Assembly (NCBI RefSeq): GCF_016918935.1
Contig: NZ_JAFFOB010000016.1
Coordinates: 1-64,000 of the forward strand
DNA from: Roseitranquillus sediminis
GTDB lineage: Bacteria > Pseudomonadota > Alphaproteobacteria > Rhodobacterales > Rhodobacteraceae
DNA length: 64,000 bases
Direction: 5' to 3'
The notes under the pieces were generated by a model. That model ran no database searches. It was not told where the DNA came from and saw nothing but the letters and a program-made list of their open reading frames with translations. The first letter of the stretch is position 1, and every line of letters begins with the position of its first letter. Shown here in pieces: positions 17,584 to 25,639 of the stretch. Made by a program: the position numbers and the translations under genes.

Positions 17584-17883
17584 ATGACGGCCAAGCGCAC
17601 CGTCAGTCTGCCTGACGATCAAACCGCCTACATCGACAGTCTCGTCGCCTCCGGCGCGTTTGCCTCCACCTCGGAAGTGGTGCGCGCCGGGTTGCGCGCG
17701 CTGCGTGAACGCGAGGCGGCGGTGGACCGGTGGCTCGAGCGTGACGTCGTCCCTGTCTACGACGCCATGCGCGACGACCCCGGCCGCGCCGTACCGCTGG
17801 AGTCGGCGATGGACGTACTGCGAACGCGCCATGCGGCGCGGCTCGAGGAAGAGCAGGACGGTCGCGGCACAGGGCGCGCGTGA
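17584..17883 (+). CDS. parD: ParD/CopG-type antitoxin
   Basis: The 99-residue ribbon-helix-helix protein starts at ATG 17584 after a strong AAGGAGG. The N-terminal RHH region is KRTVSLPDDQTAYIDSLVASGAFAS followed by TSEVVRAGLRALRERE, typical of ParD. The acidic C-terminus would wrap the partner toxin. Its stop overlaps the GTG start of the toxin frame (GTGA). The antitoxin is intact, while the toxin is not. Confidence 0.9.
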   Translation: MTAKRTVSLPDDQTAYIDSLVASGAFASTSEVVRAGLRALREREAAVDRWLERDVVPVYDAMRDDPGRAVPLESAMDVLRTRHAARLEEEQDGRGTGRA

Positions 17884-18161
17884 GGATCTACGAGGTCGTT
17901 CTCTCCCCGGAAGCGCAGGCGGACCTCGAAGAACTCTATGACTGGATTTCCGAACGGGCCTTGCCGGCCGTAGCGCCTCGGGGACCACCTGCGCGGCTAC
18001 GCCCACGCCCCCGAGCGCGGCCACCGACGCGACGATCTGCGCCCGGGCCTACGCATCGCGGGCTTCGAGCGACGTGTAACGATCACCTTCACGGTGGACG
18101 AGGGCCGCGTGACATCCTGCGTCTCGCCTATGGCGGCCAGGACTTGGAGGGGCTCGTGTGA
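17880..18161 (+). pseudogene. parE: ParE toxin with two compensating frameshifts
   Basis: The first 30 residues are good ParE sequence (RIYEVVLSPEAQADLEELYDWI). The last 15 (ILRLAYGGQDLEGLV) are also ParE and in the same frame. The middle is ParE only in another frame (RRDDLRPGLRIAGFERRVTITF, then VDEGRVT), roughly 17,975-18,113. A one-base gain near 17,975 and a one-base loss near 18,113 would explain this. The ORF therefore stays open but encodes a scrambled core. The toxin should be inactive, unless the shifts are sequence errors. Confidence 0.8.
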
Positions 18162-18197
18162 TCCTTGGAGTCTTCGACGCCGCGGTGGGCGGCGTGC

Positions 18198-18413
18198 CTA
18201 TTCGTACCCGCGCTTGGCCTTCGTCATGTGCAGCGCGAAGCGGGCATCCCTGGCCTCGGCTTCGCTGCCGAACCAGTCGGTCCTGACCTGCCCCGGGCTT
18301 CCGATCCGCCCCCACTCGCGCACCCGGCCCCAGTCGCCGAAGAGTCCGGGCACGATCTCCATCCGGTAGAACCGCGCGAGATTGGCATCCAAAATCGTTT
18401 TCGTCAGATGCAT
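18198..18413 (-). CDS. WGR-domain small protein
   Basis: The 71-residue protein is one WGR domain. YRMEIVPGLFGDWGRVREWGRIGSPGQ contains the WGR core, and WFGSEAEARDARFALHMTKAKRGY gives the closing helix and strand. WGR domains bind nucleic acid and occur in PARP and in many small proteins on alphaproteobacterial plasmids. Its ATG lies four bases beyond the end of the recombinase remnant. The specific function is unknown. Confidence 0.85.
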   Translation of the reverse strand: MHLTKTILDANLARFYRMEIVPGLFGDWGRVREWGRIGSPGQVRTDWFGSEAEARDARFALHMTKAKRGYE

Positions 18414-18416
18414 GAC

Positions 18417-19007
18417 CTACCTCCACATCCTGGCGGCGATGTCCTGCTCCTCTTTGCCGATCGCGTCGGCGTAGATCGCCGTCCTCCCATCCATTTCTGC
18501 AGCATGTTGAGGGGCACGCCGGTCACGGACGCGTTGATCCCGAAGCCGTGCCGCAGGCCCTTCGGGCTGCGCTGCGGGGCGTCAAGGATCCCTGCCTCGA
18601 TCATGATCCGCTTCACGATCTGCCAGACCCGCACGCGGCCGATCGGCCAGAGCGGCTCGTTCGCCCGCTTGCGCGAAACTTTGTACCTTGCGGAGGTCAT
18701 GCGCGGTGTCGAGCGTGTCGAGACAATCTGGCGGCACTGGCACGCTCCGGTAGACGATCCGCGCGGTACCGGTGGCGTCGCGCCGCTTCTTCAGGCTGCG
18801 GATCGCGATCGTGCCGCCGGAAAGGTCGACCCGGGCCGGCGTGATCTCGAGAAGCTCCGACCGCCGGCAGCCGGTATAGTGCAGCGTCTCGCAGAGCGTG
18901 CGGTCCCGGCCGCCATGGCGTCGGGCGGCGGCCAGGAAGGCGGCGCGTTCCTCGGCGTTCAGATAGAGCCGGTTGCCGGCGGCATCGTGGAGGCGCATCT
19001 CGCTCAC
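18417..19007 (-). pseudogene. Tyrosine recombinase (integrase), frameshifted
   Basis: The N-terminal frame from 19007 contains the first catalytic arginine region (CETLHYTGCRRSELLEI). A second frame carries RVRVWQIVKRIMIEAGI and the H/R box SPKGLRHGFGINASVTGVPLNMLQKWMG. A third carries the tyrosine region (IYADAIGKEEQDIAARMW) and the stop at 18417. Breaks lie near 18,690 and 18,495. The intact protein would be a short integrase of about 200 residues or more. It may be the relic of an integrated element or of a multimer resolution system. Confidence 0.8.
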
Positions 19008-19246
19008 GGTGAACAGTTTGCGCGAATTCTGTTCCGTGCGGAAGCGAAAAGCGGTCCCCTGCCCTGTCGACGCGTGGCGGCCGGACAGCGGTCAGTGCTC
19101 CGATATCGCTGCAGAACCTGATCGAATAGCGATCAGGTTTGCGCTTCGCTCGACGTCCGGTCTACCGGTCTCGGCCGTCGAGCGCTGAACAGAATGGCCA
19201 ATATTGTTACAACGAACGCCAAGCTGGTGAACGCTGTCGAGCATTG
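19008..19246. other. Intergenic region without a recognised gene
   Basis: About 240 bp between the recombinase remnant and the hydrolase gene. No convincing ORF, terminator hairpin with a T-run or repeat was found here. Confidence 0.4.
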
Positions 19247-20275
19247 CTATGAGCAGGTGGAAACGGCTCTATGGCCGCGGCTTAGAAACCGCTGCAAGCT
19301 CCAACCGGCCCAAATAATATATGGGGGTAGCGAAAGAGAGTAATGCCCGCAGTTCAGCTCCAGGACCCACAGCTCCGCCCCGGCATTTTCTAGCTTCGCT
19401 ATCAGCTGCTTTGTTAGTGCCGGGGCCACCACCGTATCTCTCTTGGCATACACCACCTGAAGATCTAGACCACGCCGCGCCAGTCTGTCGGCGTAGTTCT
19501 CCAGGTTGAGCGGAGCCCAGGCCCTCCGAAGGTCGGCCAGATCGATTTTATCTTCGAGGCTGGCGCGTATATGTTGTGTGGCACGGCCGGTCCAGACCAT
19601 GTCAGCGAGGCTTCCGGCCGTGAGAAACAGGGAAGCCTTTTGCACAGCAGGCTCATGTGCAACTACCAGACCCGCAACCCAGGACCCCAGGCTCATACCG
19701 AGAACCGAAATCTCACCATAGCCGTCATTCCTCAGTCCACGAATAAGCTTTCGGCCATCCAGGACAGCCTGCCGCAGGGACTGGATGGTTCGGCCGAGGT
19801 TCGGACCGAGCATGTAGTCGGCGTGCGAAGAGCCGGGGCGGCTACGCTCGAAATGATAGGGCATGGCGATCTCGACCACTGTGATGCCACGGCGCGAGAG
19901 GAATTTCGCCATCTGAGGGTTGCGAGAGGTTGCGTTCCAATGGTGGAAGACCACGAGTGCGTGGTCGGACGGTCGCCTTTCTGTCACCCGCGCCCAAACA
20001 AGATTATTCTCTTCCACATCGGTCGCAACACTCGACGGGAAGCTGATCCATCCGCCGTCCCGTCCAAGCTCCAGATCGGACGCATCCTCGTCTTCGAAAA
20101 AGATCGGATCCCTGAGGGCCCTGTCCGCACGCGCGCAAAGCTCGCCGAGTCCCGCTTCCTTTGTCGCCTCTGGAAACGCGAGGTGCGCATCGATGGCGAA
20201 CCCGGTCACTTCCTTCACCGCATCGCCGAGCTGCGCCCGTCGCTCGTCCCACCGATCAAGCCATTTATGATACAT
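19247..20275 (-). CDS. rcgR: Alpha/beta hydrolase, RcgR-like (putative lactone hydrolase, conjugation-linked)
   Basis: The start is set at ATG 20275 because an AGGAGA lies eight bases upstream; a GTG seven codons earlier is possible. The 342-residue protein has an alpha/beta-hydrolase fold with nucleophile elbow GMSLGSW, an oxyanion region VVFHHWNATSRN and a C-terminal histidine in NCGHYSL. It overlaps rcgA by 11 bases. From memory, this hydrolase/membrane-protein pair matches the RcgR/RcgA families described in rhizobia as affecting plasmid conjugation. The catalytic activity is unproven. Confidence 0.7.
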   Translation of the reverse strand: MYHKWLDRWDERRAQLGDAVKEVTGFAIDAHLAFPEATKEAGLGELCARADRALRDPIFFEDEDASDLELGRDGGWISFPSSVATDVEENNLVWARVTERRPSDHALVVFHHWNATSRNPQMAKFLSRRGITVVEIAMPYHFERSRPGSSHADYMLGPNLGRTIQSLRQAVLDGRKLIRGLRNDGYGEISVLGMSLGSWVAGLVVAHEPAVQKASLFLTAGSLADMVWTGRATQHIRASLEDKIDLADLRRAWAPLNLENYADRLARRGLDLQVVYAKRDTVVAPALTKQLIAKLENAGAELWVLELNCGHYSLSLPPYIIWAGWSLQRFLSRGHRAVSTCS

Positions 20276-21980
20276 TTCGATCGTCTCCTGGCTCACTGGC
20301 TGACCGCGCCGAAAACGCCGGATCGAATAGTCCGTAAGTCCCTATCAGGACGGCGACGCCCAGAAAAATCGCGAAGCCCGGAAACGCGCCGATGAGGAGA
20401 TAGCCGGCGACAAGTAATGCCACGGCGAGCGTCATCCTTCTATGAGATGAGGAAAACCGGCCTCCGCGGCGTATCCGGACGGAGCCATAGAGAAAGGGAA
20501 TACAGCTCGCCAGTGCGGTTAGGAGGCTCGTGTAGTGCGTCGGCATACTGTAGTTGGCCCGATCGGTCTCATGATCCGCTCCCGCCAGGACGGTCAGCGC
20601 ATCGCTGACCAGCCAGTGCAGAATGGTCTTGTCGTCGGTCGTCACGTAGAAGGCCTGGAGCTTCATGCATATCGCGATCAGAATTCCGGACAAAGTGCAT
20701 CGAAAGATGCCGCGCATGATCCGGTGGCCGACTTCAGCGGCGTGAGCTTGAGAATCTACACTGCGGTGGTCCGAGAGTCGCTCGATGTCATAGAGGTCGT
20801 GCACTACCGTGAAGAGCAAGATGAGCCCTGCAAAGAAAAGATAAAAGCACAGGCACATGTACAAATAGGCAACGCCGGTAAACGCGATTGATTGTGGTAT
20901 GGAAATGGCGTCAGGCTGGACGAGCGTCAGCGAGCCCCAGTCGACCGCATAGTCGTTGTTGCCGCTCAGCAAGGGGATCAACCTGACGCTGATCCACTGG
21001 AAGAGACCAGCGAAACCGACGCAGATCAGGAAGACCGCCCAGTAGGTGTACGACGAAGCTTCTACTTTGCGGGCCCAACCATCGGCCGTCTCGACGCTGC
21101 CGACGGCGGTCAGCAGCCTGGGGCGACCCTCATCTCTCCAGAACGCCAGGAGCTCAACCGCGAAGGCCAGAAAGAGGGGCATGAAGATCATGAACAGAAG
21201 GGTCCAGTTGGGAGCCCAGAGGAACCCCACCTGCTTGATGGCGCCGTCCTCGCGCACGTACGTGACGCTGTGGATGCCGAGGAAGTAGGACAAGAACTGA
21301 AGTGCGACGGCGCCCGCAAAGACGGAGGCGGGCAGGTCCAAAAGAGACCCGCGGCTGAAGAAAGCCTCGGACCTCTGCGCGATGCTGAATCCTCTCCCGG
21401 ACTCCTCTGTGTCCTGCTGTTGTGGAGTCTCGGCCGGGGGTGCCATCCCCTCATCGGAAGGCGCCGGCCGTTCGGCTTGAGGCGGTCCCCCGGCGACGCC
21501 GTCCGAAGTTCGGCGTCTCTGCCGTCGCTTGGCCGTCAACCGTGACTGCGACGCACTCAGCTCCGCCTGCCATTCGCCTGTCGCTTCCGGGTCATCGCAT
21601 CCGAATATTCTCGCCAGCCAGCGAATGTTGTCGGAGCTGATGCCCTTCTCGTTGTCCTGAAACCAAAGCTGGACTGTCCGCAACTCGATCCCGGACCGGT
21701 TGGCATCGATCTGGGAGATAGCCTCCGCCAGGCGCTCAGGCGTCCACGGGCCCGAAGGAAAACCGGACTTGTCGACAGGCCGACCCACGCCTGCTGCCGC
21801 TGCCCGCTTGAACAGGTCCTTGAAATCGCGCTCGTCGGCTGGCGGCGGTGCATAGAATTTGCCGTTCTTGATCAGGGCGTTACAGACCTCCGCTTCGTTC
21901 TGTTTCGCGCAACTTCGTAATCTACCGTGATTTCGCCCGCCATCAACGGGCAGGCGTGGGACAGGGGATGCGTTGCTCAT
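20265..21980 (-). CDS. rcgA: RcgA-like protein: N-terminal DNA-binding-like region plus membrane domain
   Basis: From ATG 21980 the protein has 571 residues. The N-terminal ~145 residues look regulatory, with ELRTVQLWFQDNEKGISSDNIRWLARIFGC resembling a homeodomain/HTH-like helix set. A Pro/Glu/Gln-rich linker follows, then about eight to ten membrane helices from about residue 225 onward. RcgA family proteins are annotated as putative transporters and pair with RcgR. The pair could sense or process a signal that sets conjugation frequency. The exact mechanism is not known. Confidence 0.72.
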   Translation of the reverse strand: MSNASPVPRLPVDGGRNHGRLRSCAKQNEAEVCNALIKNGKFYAPPPADERDFKDLFKRAAAAGVGRPVDKSGFPSGPWTPERLAEAISQIDANRSGIELRTVQLWFQDNEKGISSDNIRWLARIFGCDDPEATGEWQAELSASQSRLTAKRRQRRRTSDGVAGGPPQAERPAPSDEGMAPPAETPQQQDTEESGRGFSIAQRSEAFFSRGSLLDLPASVFAGAVALQFLSYFLGIHSVTYVREDGAIKQVGFLWAPNWTLLFMIFMPLFLAFAVELLAFWRDEGRPRLLTAVGSVETADGWARKVEASSYTYWAVFLICVGFAGLFQWISVRLIPLLSGNNDYAVDWGSLTLVQPDAISIPQSIAFTGVAYLYMCLCFYLFFAGLILLFTVVHDLYDIERLSDHRSVDSQAHAAEVGHRIMRGIFRCTLSGILIAICMKLQAFYVTTDDKTILHWLVSDALTVLAGADHETDRANYSMPTHYTSLLTALASCIPFLYGSVRIRRGGRFSSSHRRMTLAVALLVAGYLLIGAFPGFAIFLGVAVLIGTYGLFDPAFSARSASEPGDDRNVS

Positions 21981-22068
21981 CAGACGCTCGCGGCCCTCGG
22001 AAGAAGAGCGATGCAATCGAGGTGGTATCGGTGCCTGCCGACATCGGCCTCGCAGAGGAGTCGGCCAG

Positions 22069-22254
22069 ATGACAGGACCACGTTCATGGTGCTTCGCGCG
22101 ACCCATCGGACATCTTGTCCGGGAGGGTCGCGTTGTCGGTACGCGGTACCGGATCGACGACGCCGATCAGTCGATCGATGTCTACGACCTCTGGCTTTGG
22201 CCATGGCAGCGGCGGAGCGTCCGCTATCGCTGCATGGACGAGCTTGCATCGTAA
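22069..22254 (+). CDS. Small hypothetical protein
   Basis: The ATG at 22069 is preceded by GAGGAG. It opens a 61-residue frame rich in charged and aromatic residues (RPIGHLVREGRVVGTRYRIDD, DVYDLWLWPWQRRSVRYRC). It lies divergent to rcgA, and its 3' end overlaps the end of the second repC by 31 bases on the other strand. No family is recognised. Composition and RBS support it, but it could be spurious. Confidence 0.4.
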   Translation: MTGPRSWCFARPIGHLVREGRVVGTRYRIDDADQSIDVYDLWLWPWQRRSVRYRCMDELAS

Positions 22255-23462
22255 TGCCCAGTTTCCCTTGAACTGCCGCTTTGTATGGGCCTGCGCCCAG
22301 GTCTTCTGCCGAAGATCGCGTGGACGCTCGCGGCAAGATCGAGGGCTCCGTGCCGGCAGCGATCGGTCATCGCGTGCAGAACGCGACCGGGATATCGGAC
22401 CGGTGTCTTTGGATGGGACCTGTTGCGGTCGATGACTGCGATCGCGAGCACGGCGGCAGCGGCGCCCAGTTCGCGGCGTGCGGCCTCGTAGGTGGAGGTA
22501 CTGATTTCCAGCTCGCGAAGGCGGAACATGGTGGCGCGTTCGGCGTCTGCGATACTGCGGCAGTCCAAGCCCTCGAGATAGAAGTCGAGCTCCGGTGTCG
22601 CGATTTGCCGAAGTAGGCCGACCGTAACGGCGAGCGCTGCCGTGGAGCGCTTCGCAGGCCCGCCCTCGTCGCGCCGCGCCGATGAATTCGGAGCAGCGGG
22701 AGCGAAGGTGAAGCGCGGCTCGGCGGGGCAATCCACCATTGGCGGTGAAGTGCTTGCGCTACAAGATACTCTTTCGAGCTTGTTTGTATTTCTTGTATGG
22801 CACCGGAAGTCCGTTTCCGGCGCATCGGAAATCGCATCCGCATCCGCGGTCGGCATCGTTTCCGCCAGCGCCGCCTGCAGGTCCGTGAGCCTGCGATCGA
22901 GCGCGTCGCGGGTCCAGGTGGCGAGCGCCTCGGTTCTGGGCGGCGCCAGCATTTCACTCGCCCGCGCGAGCGCTCGCGGATCGCTGACGAGATGGCGCGC
23001 CAGCCGACCCCAGGTGACACGGATTTCGACACGGATCGCCGCGCATGCTTCGCGCTCGGCTGCACGTTTCGCGACGCGGGCGGCGAATTCACCGGCACTC
23101 CGGATCAGCGGGGCAAGCGACAGGCCTGAGATCCCGGCGTGCGCCCTTCCGCCGGCGATGCCGCGCCAGCCGTTCCGCGTCAGCCGCCGCTCGATGAGGC
23201 CAGCGCGCTCAAGCTGGCGCTCAATGTTATGGAACTGGCGCGGAGACACGCCGAGCTCCTCGGCCATGGCGCGCTGGCGCCGGTAGCAGATCGGGCTTCG
23301 GCCCGGGCTCGACCAATCCTGGTCCCGGGTCGGCATGGCGATGATCTCGAGGGCGCGGCAGGCGCGCTCGGACAGGCCGAGCTCGCGGTGAAGCGCACGC
23401 ACACTGCGCAGCGCCTGCCATTTCCCGAGGGCTTCGGGTACGTGCTGTTGTTGGGCTTCCAT
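22224..23462 (-). CDS. repC: RepC-family replication initiator (stand-alone second copy)
   Basis: The 412-residue protein starts at ATG 23462 after GAGGAGAC. Its N-terminal winged-helix region (CYRRQRAMAEELGVSPRQFHNIERQLERAGLIERR) has the layout of the RepC initiator DNA-binding domain, as in the other repC of this window. A variable linker and the C-terminal helical domain (AGRRELGAA-like segment, YPGRVLHAMTDRCRHGALDLAASV) follow. No repA or repB lies beside it. A candidate antisense RNA in its leader has the same geometry as in repABC loci. It may be a second replicon or a relic. Confidence 0.75.
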   Translation of the reverse strand: MEAQQQHVPEALGKWQALRSVRALHRELGLSERACRALEIIAMPTRDQDWSSPGRSPICYRRQRAMAEELGVSPRQFHNIERQLERAGLIERRLTRNGWRGIAGGRAHAGISGLSLAPLIRSAGEFAARVAKRAAEREACAAIRVEIRVTWGRLARHLVSDPRALARASEMLAPPRTEALATWTRDALDRRLTDLQAALAETMPTADADAISDAPETDFRCHTRNTNKLERVSCSASTSPPMVDCPAEPRFTFAPAAPNSSARRDEGGPAKRSTAALAVTVGLLRQIATPELDFYLEGLDCRSIADAERATMFRLRELEISTSTYEAARRELGAAAAVLAIAVIDRNRSHPKTPVRYPGRVLHAMTDRCRHGALDLAASVHAIFGRRPGRRPIQSGSSRETGHYDASSSMQR

Positions 23463-23540
23463 GACGTCTCCTCACTTCCTGACGGACGCGAGGCGGCGAT
23501 GAGGCCGAGCGATATCATTCGCAGACAGCTGCGTTTTCGC

Positions 23541-23632
23541 TTGATTGCGCTCATCGGAAGGCCTAGAAACCAAAGTGCTAGAGAGGTTTCTCGAGACCCC
23601 CCGTGTTGGCCGCCGCCACGCGGGGGTTCTTG
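23541..23632 (+). ncRNA. Candidate antisense RNA of the stand-alone repC, with promoter
   Basis: On the plus strand TTGATT (23541-23546) and TAGAAA (23564-23569) are 17 bp apart. A transcript from about 23576 would first form GAGA/TCTC and then a strong hairpin, ACCCCC-CGTG paired with CACG-C-GGGGGT (23596-23627), followed by TCTTGTTT. The product of about 55 nt would be antisense to the repC leader, as expected for an incompatibility RNA. This rests on sequence geometry only. Confidence 0.55.
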
Positions 23633-23696
23633 TTTCCGGGGGTTCTGCCTCCTCTTCTGCTTGCGGTCGGGCGTCGCTGCCTGCGCTTGTCCCGCT

Positions 23697-24155
23697 CTAG
23701 TATTGGATGACCTCGTGGCCGGTGGTGCCGTCGTGGGCCTGCCATCTCACTGCGACCACGCGTACGAGACGATTGCCGCTCGCTGCGCAGCCGCGCCGCT
23801 GCGGTGCCCAATCGGGTAGAACCGTGCTGTCAGTGTCGCGCCAGCCGAACGGTCCGCTGTCGTCACAGGAATCGACATGCGTCGCATCCCTGCTGCGGGT
23901 CTCGCCGCTCCGGTCTGTTTGCCGCTCTCTCATGCGGCGGCGCCAGAGCTGCAGCGGCGGCTCGATCCGCCAGGGGGTGATCCGTCGGATGACCTCGGCC
24001 TCCGCCGCGATGCATTCGGCGACGGGCGGCCAGCCTTCGGCGAGACAGAGCAGGATGGCGCAGTCACTGGGAGAAGCGCGTACCGCGGCAGGGCGACTGT
24101 CGTCGCTACCGAGGCGGCAAGGCGGGTTCTGCGGAGGGACACTGGCAGTCTCCAT
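23697..24155 (-). CDS. Hypothetical protein
   Basis: From ATG 24155 the frame encodes 152 residues with GC-rich third positions, unlike the opposite-strand frames. It contains CAILLCLAEGWPPVAECIAAEAEVI followed by a basic segment (RIEPPLQLWRRRMRERQ) and ends in GTTGHEVIQY. No known domain is recognised. It lies upstream of repC on the same strand, and the antisense RNA candidate is between them. Confidence 0.55.
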   Translation of the reverse strand: METASVPPQNPPCRLGSDDSRPAAVRASPSDCAILLCLAEGWPPVAECIAAEAEVIRRITPWRIEPPLQLWRRRMRERQTDRSGETRSRDATHVDSCDDSGPFGWRDTDSTVLPDWAPQRRGCAASGNRLVRVVAVRWQAHDGTTGHEVIQY

Positions 24156-24322
24156 GAGGCACAACCGATGCGCGACAGAATACAGATGCCATCATGCGCG
24201 TCCAGTCTGCGACTCATTTTGCGCGGATAGTTGCAGCGTGTAAAATAGTATATTGACAGCAACGTGCTTGAGGCGCGATGAACTTCGCGGGAAGTCTCCT
24301 TCCATTGGCGGAGGAGACATTC

Positions 24323-24739
24323 GTGCCGAAACGGAAGAAGGCGCTGTCCTTGATCACGGTGGAAGGCGTCAAGGACCTTCGAGCCAAGGGCGTCGACTTC
24401 CGGGTGCGGTACGAGCTCATGGAGCGCGCCAGCTATGGCCGCAGGCCGCCTCGATATCGCTGCATCTATGTCCTGCCGGACGGCGAGGAATGCGTGCTGG
24501 TGGCGAGCCGGGTCAGCAGCTTCAAGGGGGCGGAGCCGCGCTACTTCCTGCTCTGGCCGGGGCTCGTCGCGCATCACCACGAATTCGGCGACGGTCGCGC
24601 GCTGTGCCTGTTTGACGACTTTTCCATCGAGACCCGCGACGTCCGACGCGATGGTGTTCCGAGCGGACGGGACGATCCGGACCTCGGCGGCGTGGACAGT
24701 CCACCGCCAGGAGGCGACGGGAAGCTCGCAAAGAAGTAG
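24323..24739 (+). CDS. Hypothetical protein
   Basis: The GTG at 24323 is preceded by GGAGGAG at a good distance and is preferred to ATG 24278. The 138-residue product starts with a basic segment (PKRKKALSLITVEG) and continues with mixed alpha/beta sequence (RPPRYRCIYVLPDGEECVLVAS, EPRYFLLWPGLVAHHHEFG). The C-terminal tail is rich in Gly, Pro and Asp. The family is not recognised. It precedes the virB genes on the same strand. Confidence 0.6.
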   Translation: MPKRKKALSLITVEGVKDLRAKGVDFRVRYELMERASYGRRPPRYRCIYVLPDGEECVLVASRVSSFKGAEPRYFLLWPGLVAHHHEFGDGRALCLFDDFSIETRDVRRDGVPSGRDDPDLGGVDSPPPGGDGKLAKK

Positions 24740-24969
24740 CCGCCGGCCCCTTCCGGGCGCCGAATTTCTCGCCGTCATCGGCGCCGCCGCGGCGCGCCAT
24801 GCGGGTCATCACGCCCTCGCCCGGCCCGGCATCAGCGATGCAGACTGGGCGCGGTCTTTCAGGCGATGAGCAAGGCCAAGAGCGCCTATCGCATCGATGC
24901 GATGAGCCCGAAGGATGGCGAACGCGATTTGTACGTTCCACTGCCTCGCTACCGGCAAATCTGCGCCGG

Positions 24970-25230
24970 ATGCCGAATTTGGGGCAGGTCGGCAGCGCCG
25001 ATCTGCTCTACAAGCCGATCGACGTCGGCGGAAAGCTCGAGTGGACCGTCTACGTCCGCCGGCCGGATTGGACCGCAATGCAGGTCTACATCGCAAGGAC
25101 CGGCGAGCCGAAGCGGCTCAAGGTGGCGAACGCCCTCATCAGTGACCACCAGGGCCATTACCCGGACGCGACCGAGGTCGTGGTTCCCGTCCTTTCGCTC
25201 GGTGCTGACGCCGCAGTCGACCAGGAATAG
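24970..25230 (+). CDS. Hypothetical protein, start uncertain
   Basis: This frame encodes convincing protein sequence (GSADLLYKPIDVGGKLEWTVY, VYIARTGEPKRLKVANALIS), but its start is unclear. The ATG at 24970 gives 86 residues. The frame upstream of it is poor, while other frames there carry protein-like pieces (SKAKSAYRIDAMSPKDGERD). A frameshift near 24,930 may have split a longer gene. No family was recognised. Confidence 0.4.
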   Translation: MPNLGQVGSADLLYKPIDVGGKLEWTVYVRRPDWTAMQVYIARTGEPKRLKVANALISDHQGHYPDATEVVVPVLSLGADAAVDQE

Positions 25231-25639
25231 CGACGCGAGCGCCGCGACGCGCTCGAACGTCGTCTCGATCGCGGAGCACCGTCGACGCTGGAGCGGCGGC
25301 GGCACGACAGGAGCACCGGACCGCCAAAGCTCGCCCGAGGTGCGCGCCGCCCACGTCGCACTCGTCCCCTACTTCGGGGCGACCATCGCCTTCAGCCATC
25401 TCCACGCGGTTCCGTGGGGATCCTGGACGCTCGGTTGGGCGCTTCTCTGGCTGAGTTTCCTGCCATTGACGTTTCTGCTCGGAGGATACCTCGTCCGGCG
25501 GGTGCCGCTCACGTTCATCGGGACGATCCTGACGATCCTCCTCGCGGCCTTCGTCACGCCGCTCGCTGTACCCCCGGCGCTGACGCTCCTGGCGGTCTTC
25601 GTCCTGACGCCGGCGATGGCGCGCGTGATACCGTGGTGA
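25202..25639 (+). CDS. Small membrane protein preceding virB1
   Basis: The GTG at 25202 gives 145 residues, with three hydrophobic helices in the second half (about residues 70-140: ALLWLSFLPLTFLLGGYLV, FIGTILTILLAAFV, LTLLAVFVLTPAMA). Its stop overlaps the virB1 start (TGATG), which indicates translational coupling and supports the frame. The start codon is uncertain. A role in assembly of the transfer apparatus is possible, from position alone. Confidence 0.5.
   Translation: MLTPQSTRNSDASAATRSNVVSIAEHRRRWSGGGTTGAPDRQSSPEVRAAHVALVPYFGATIAFSHLHAVPWGSWTLGWALLWLSFLPLTFLLGGYLVRRVPLTFIGTILTILLAAFVTPLAVPPALTLLAVFVLTPAMARVIPW

Noticed and set aside
17452-18024. 190-codon minus-strand ORF
   Set aside because: Shadow of parD/parE; the plus-strand parD has a strong RBS and a clear RHH domain.
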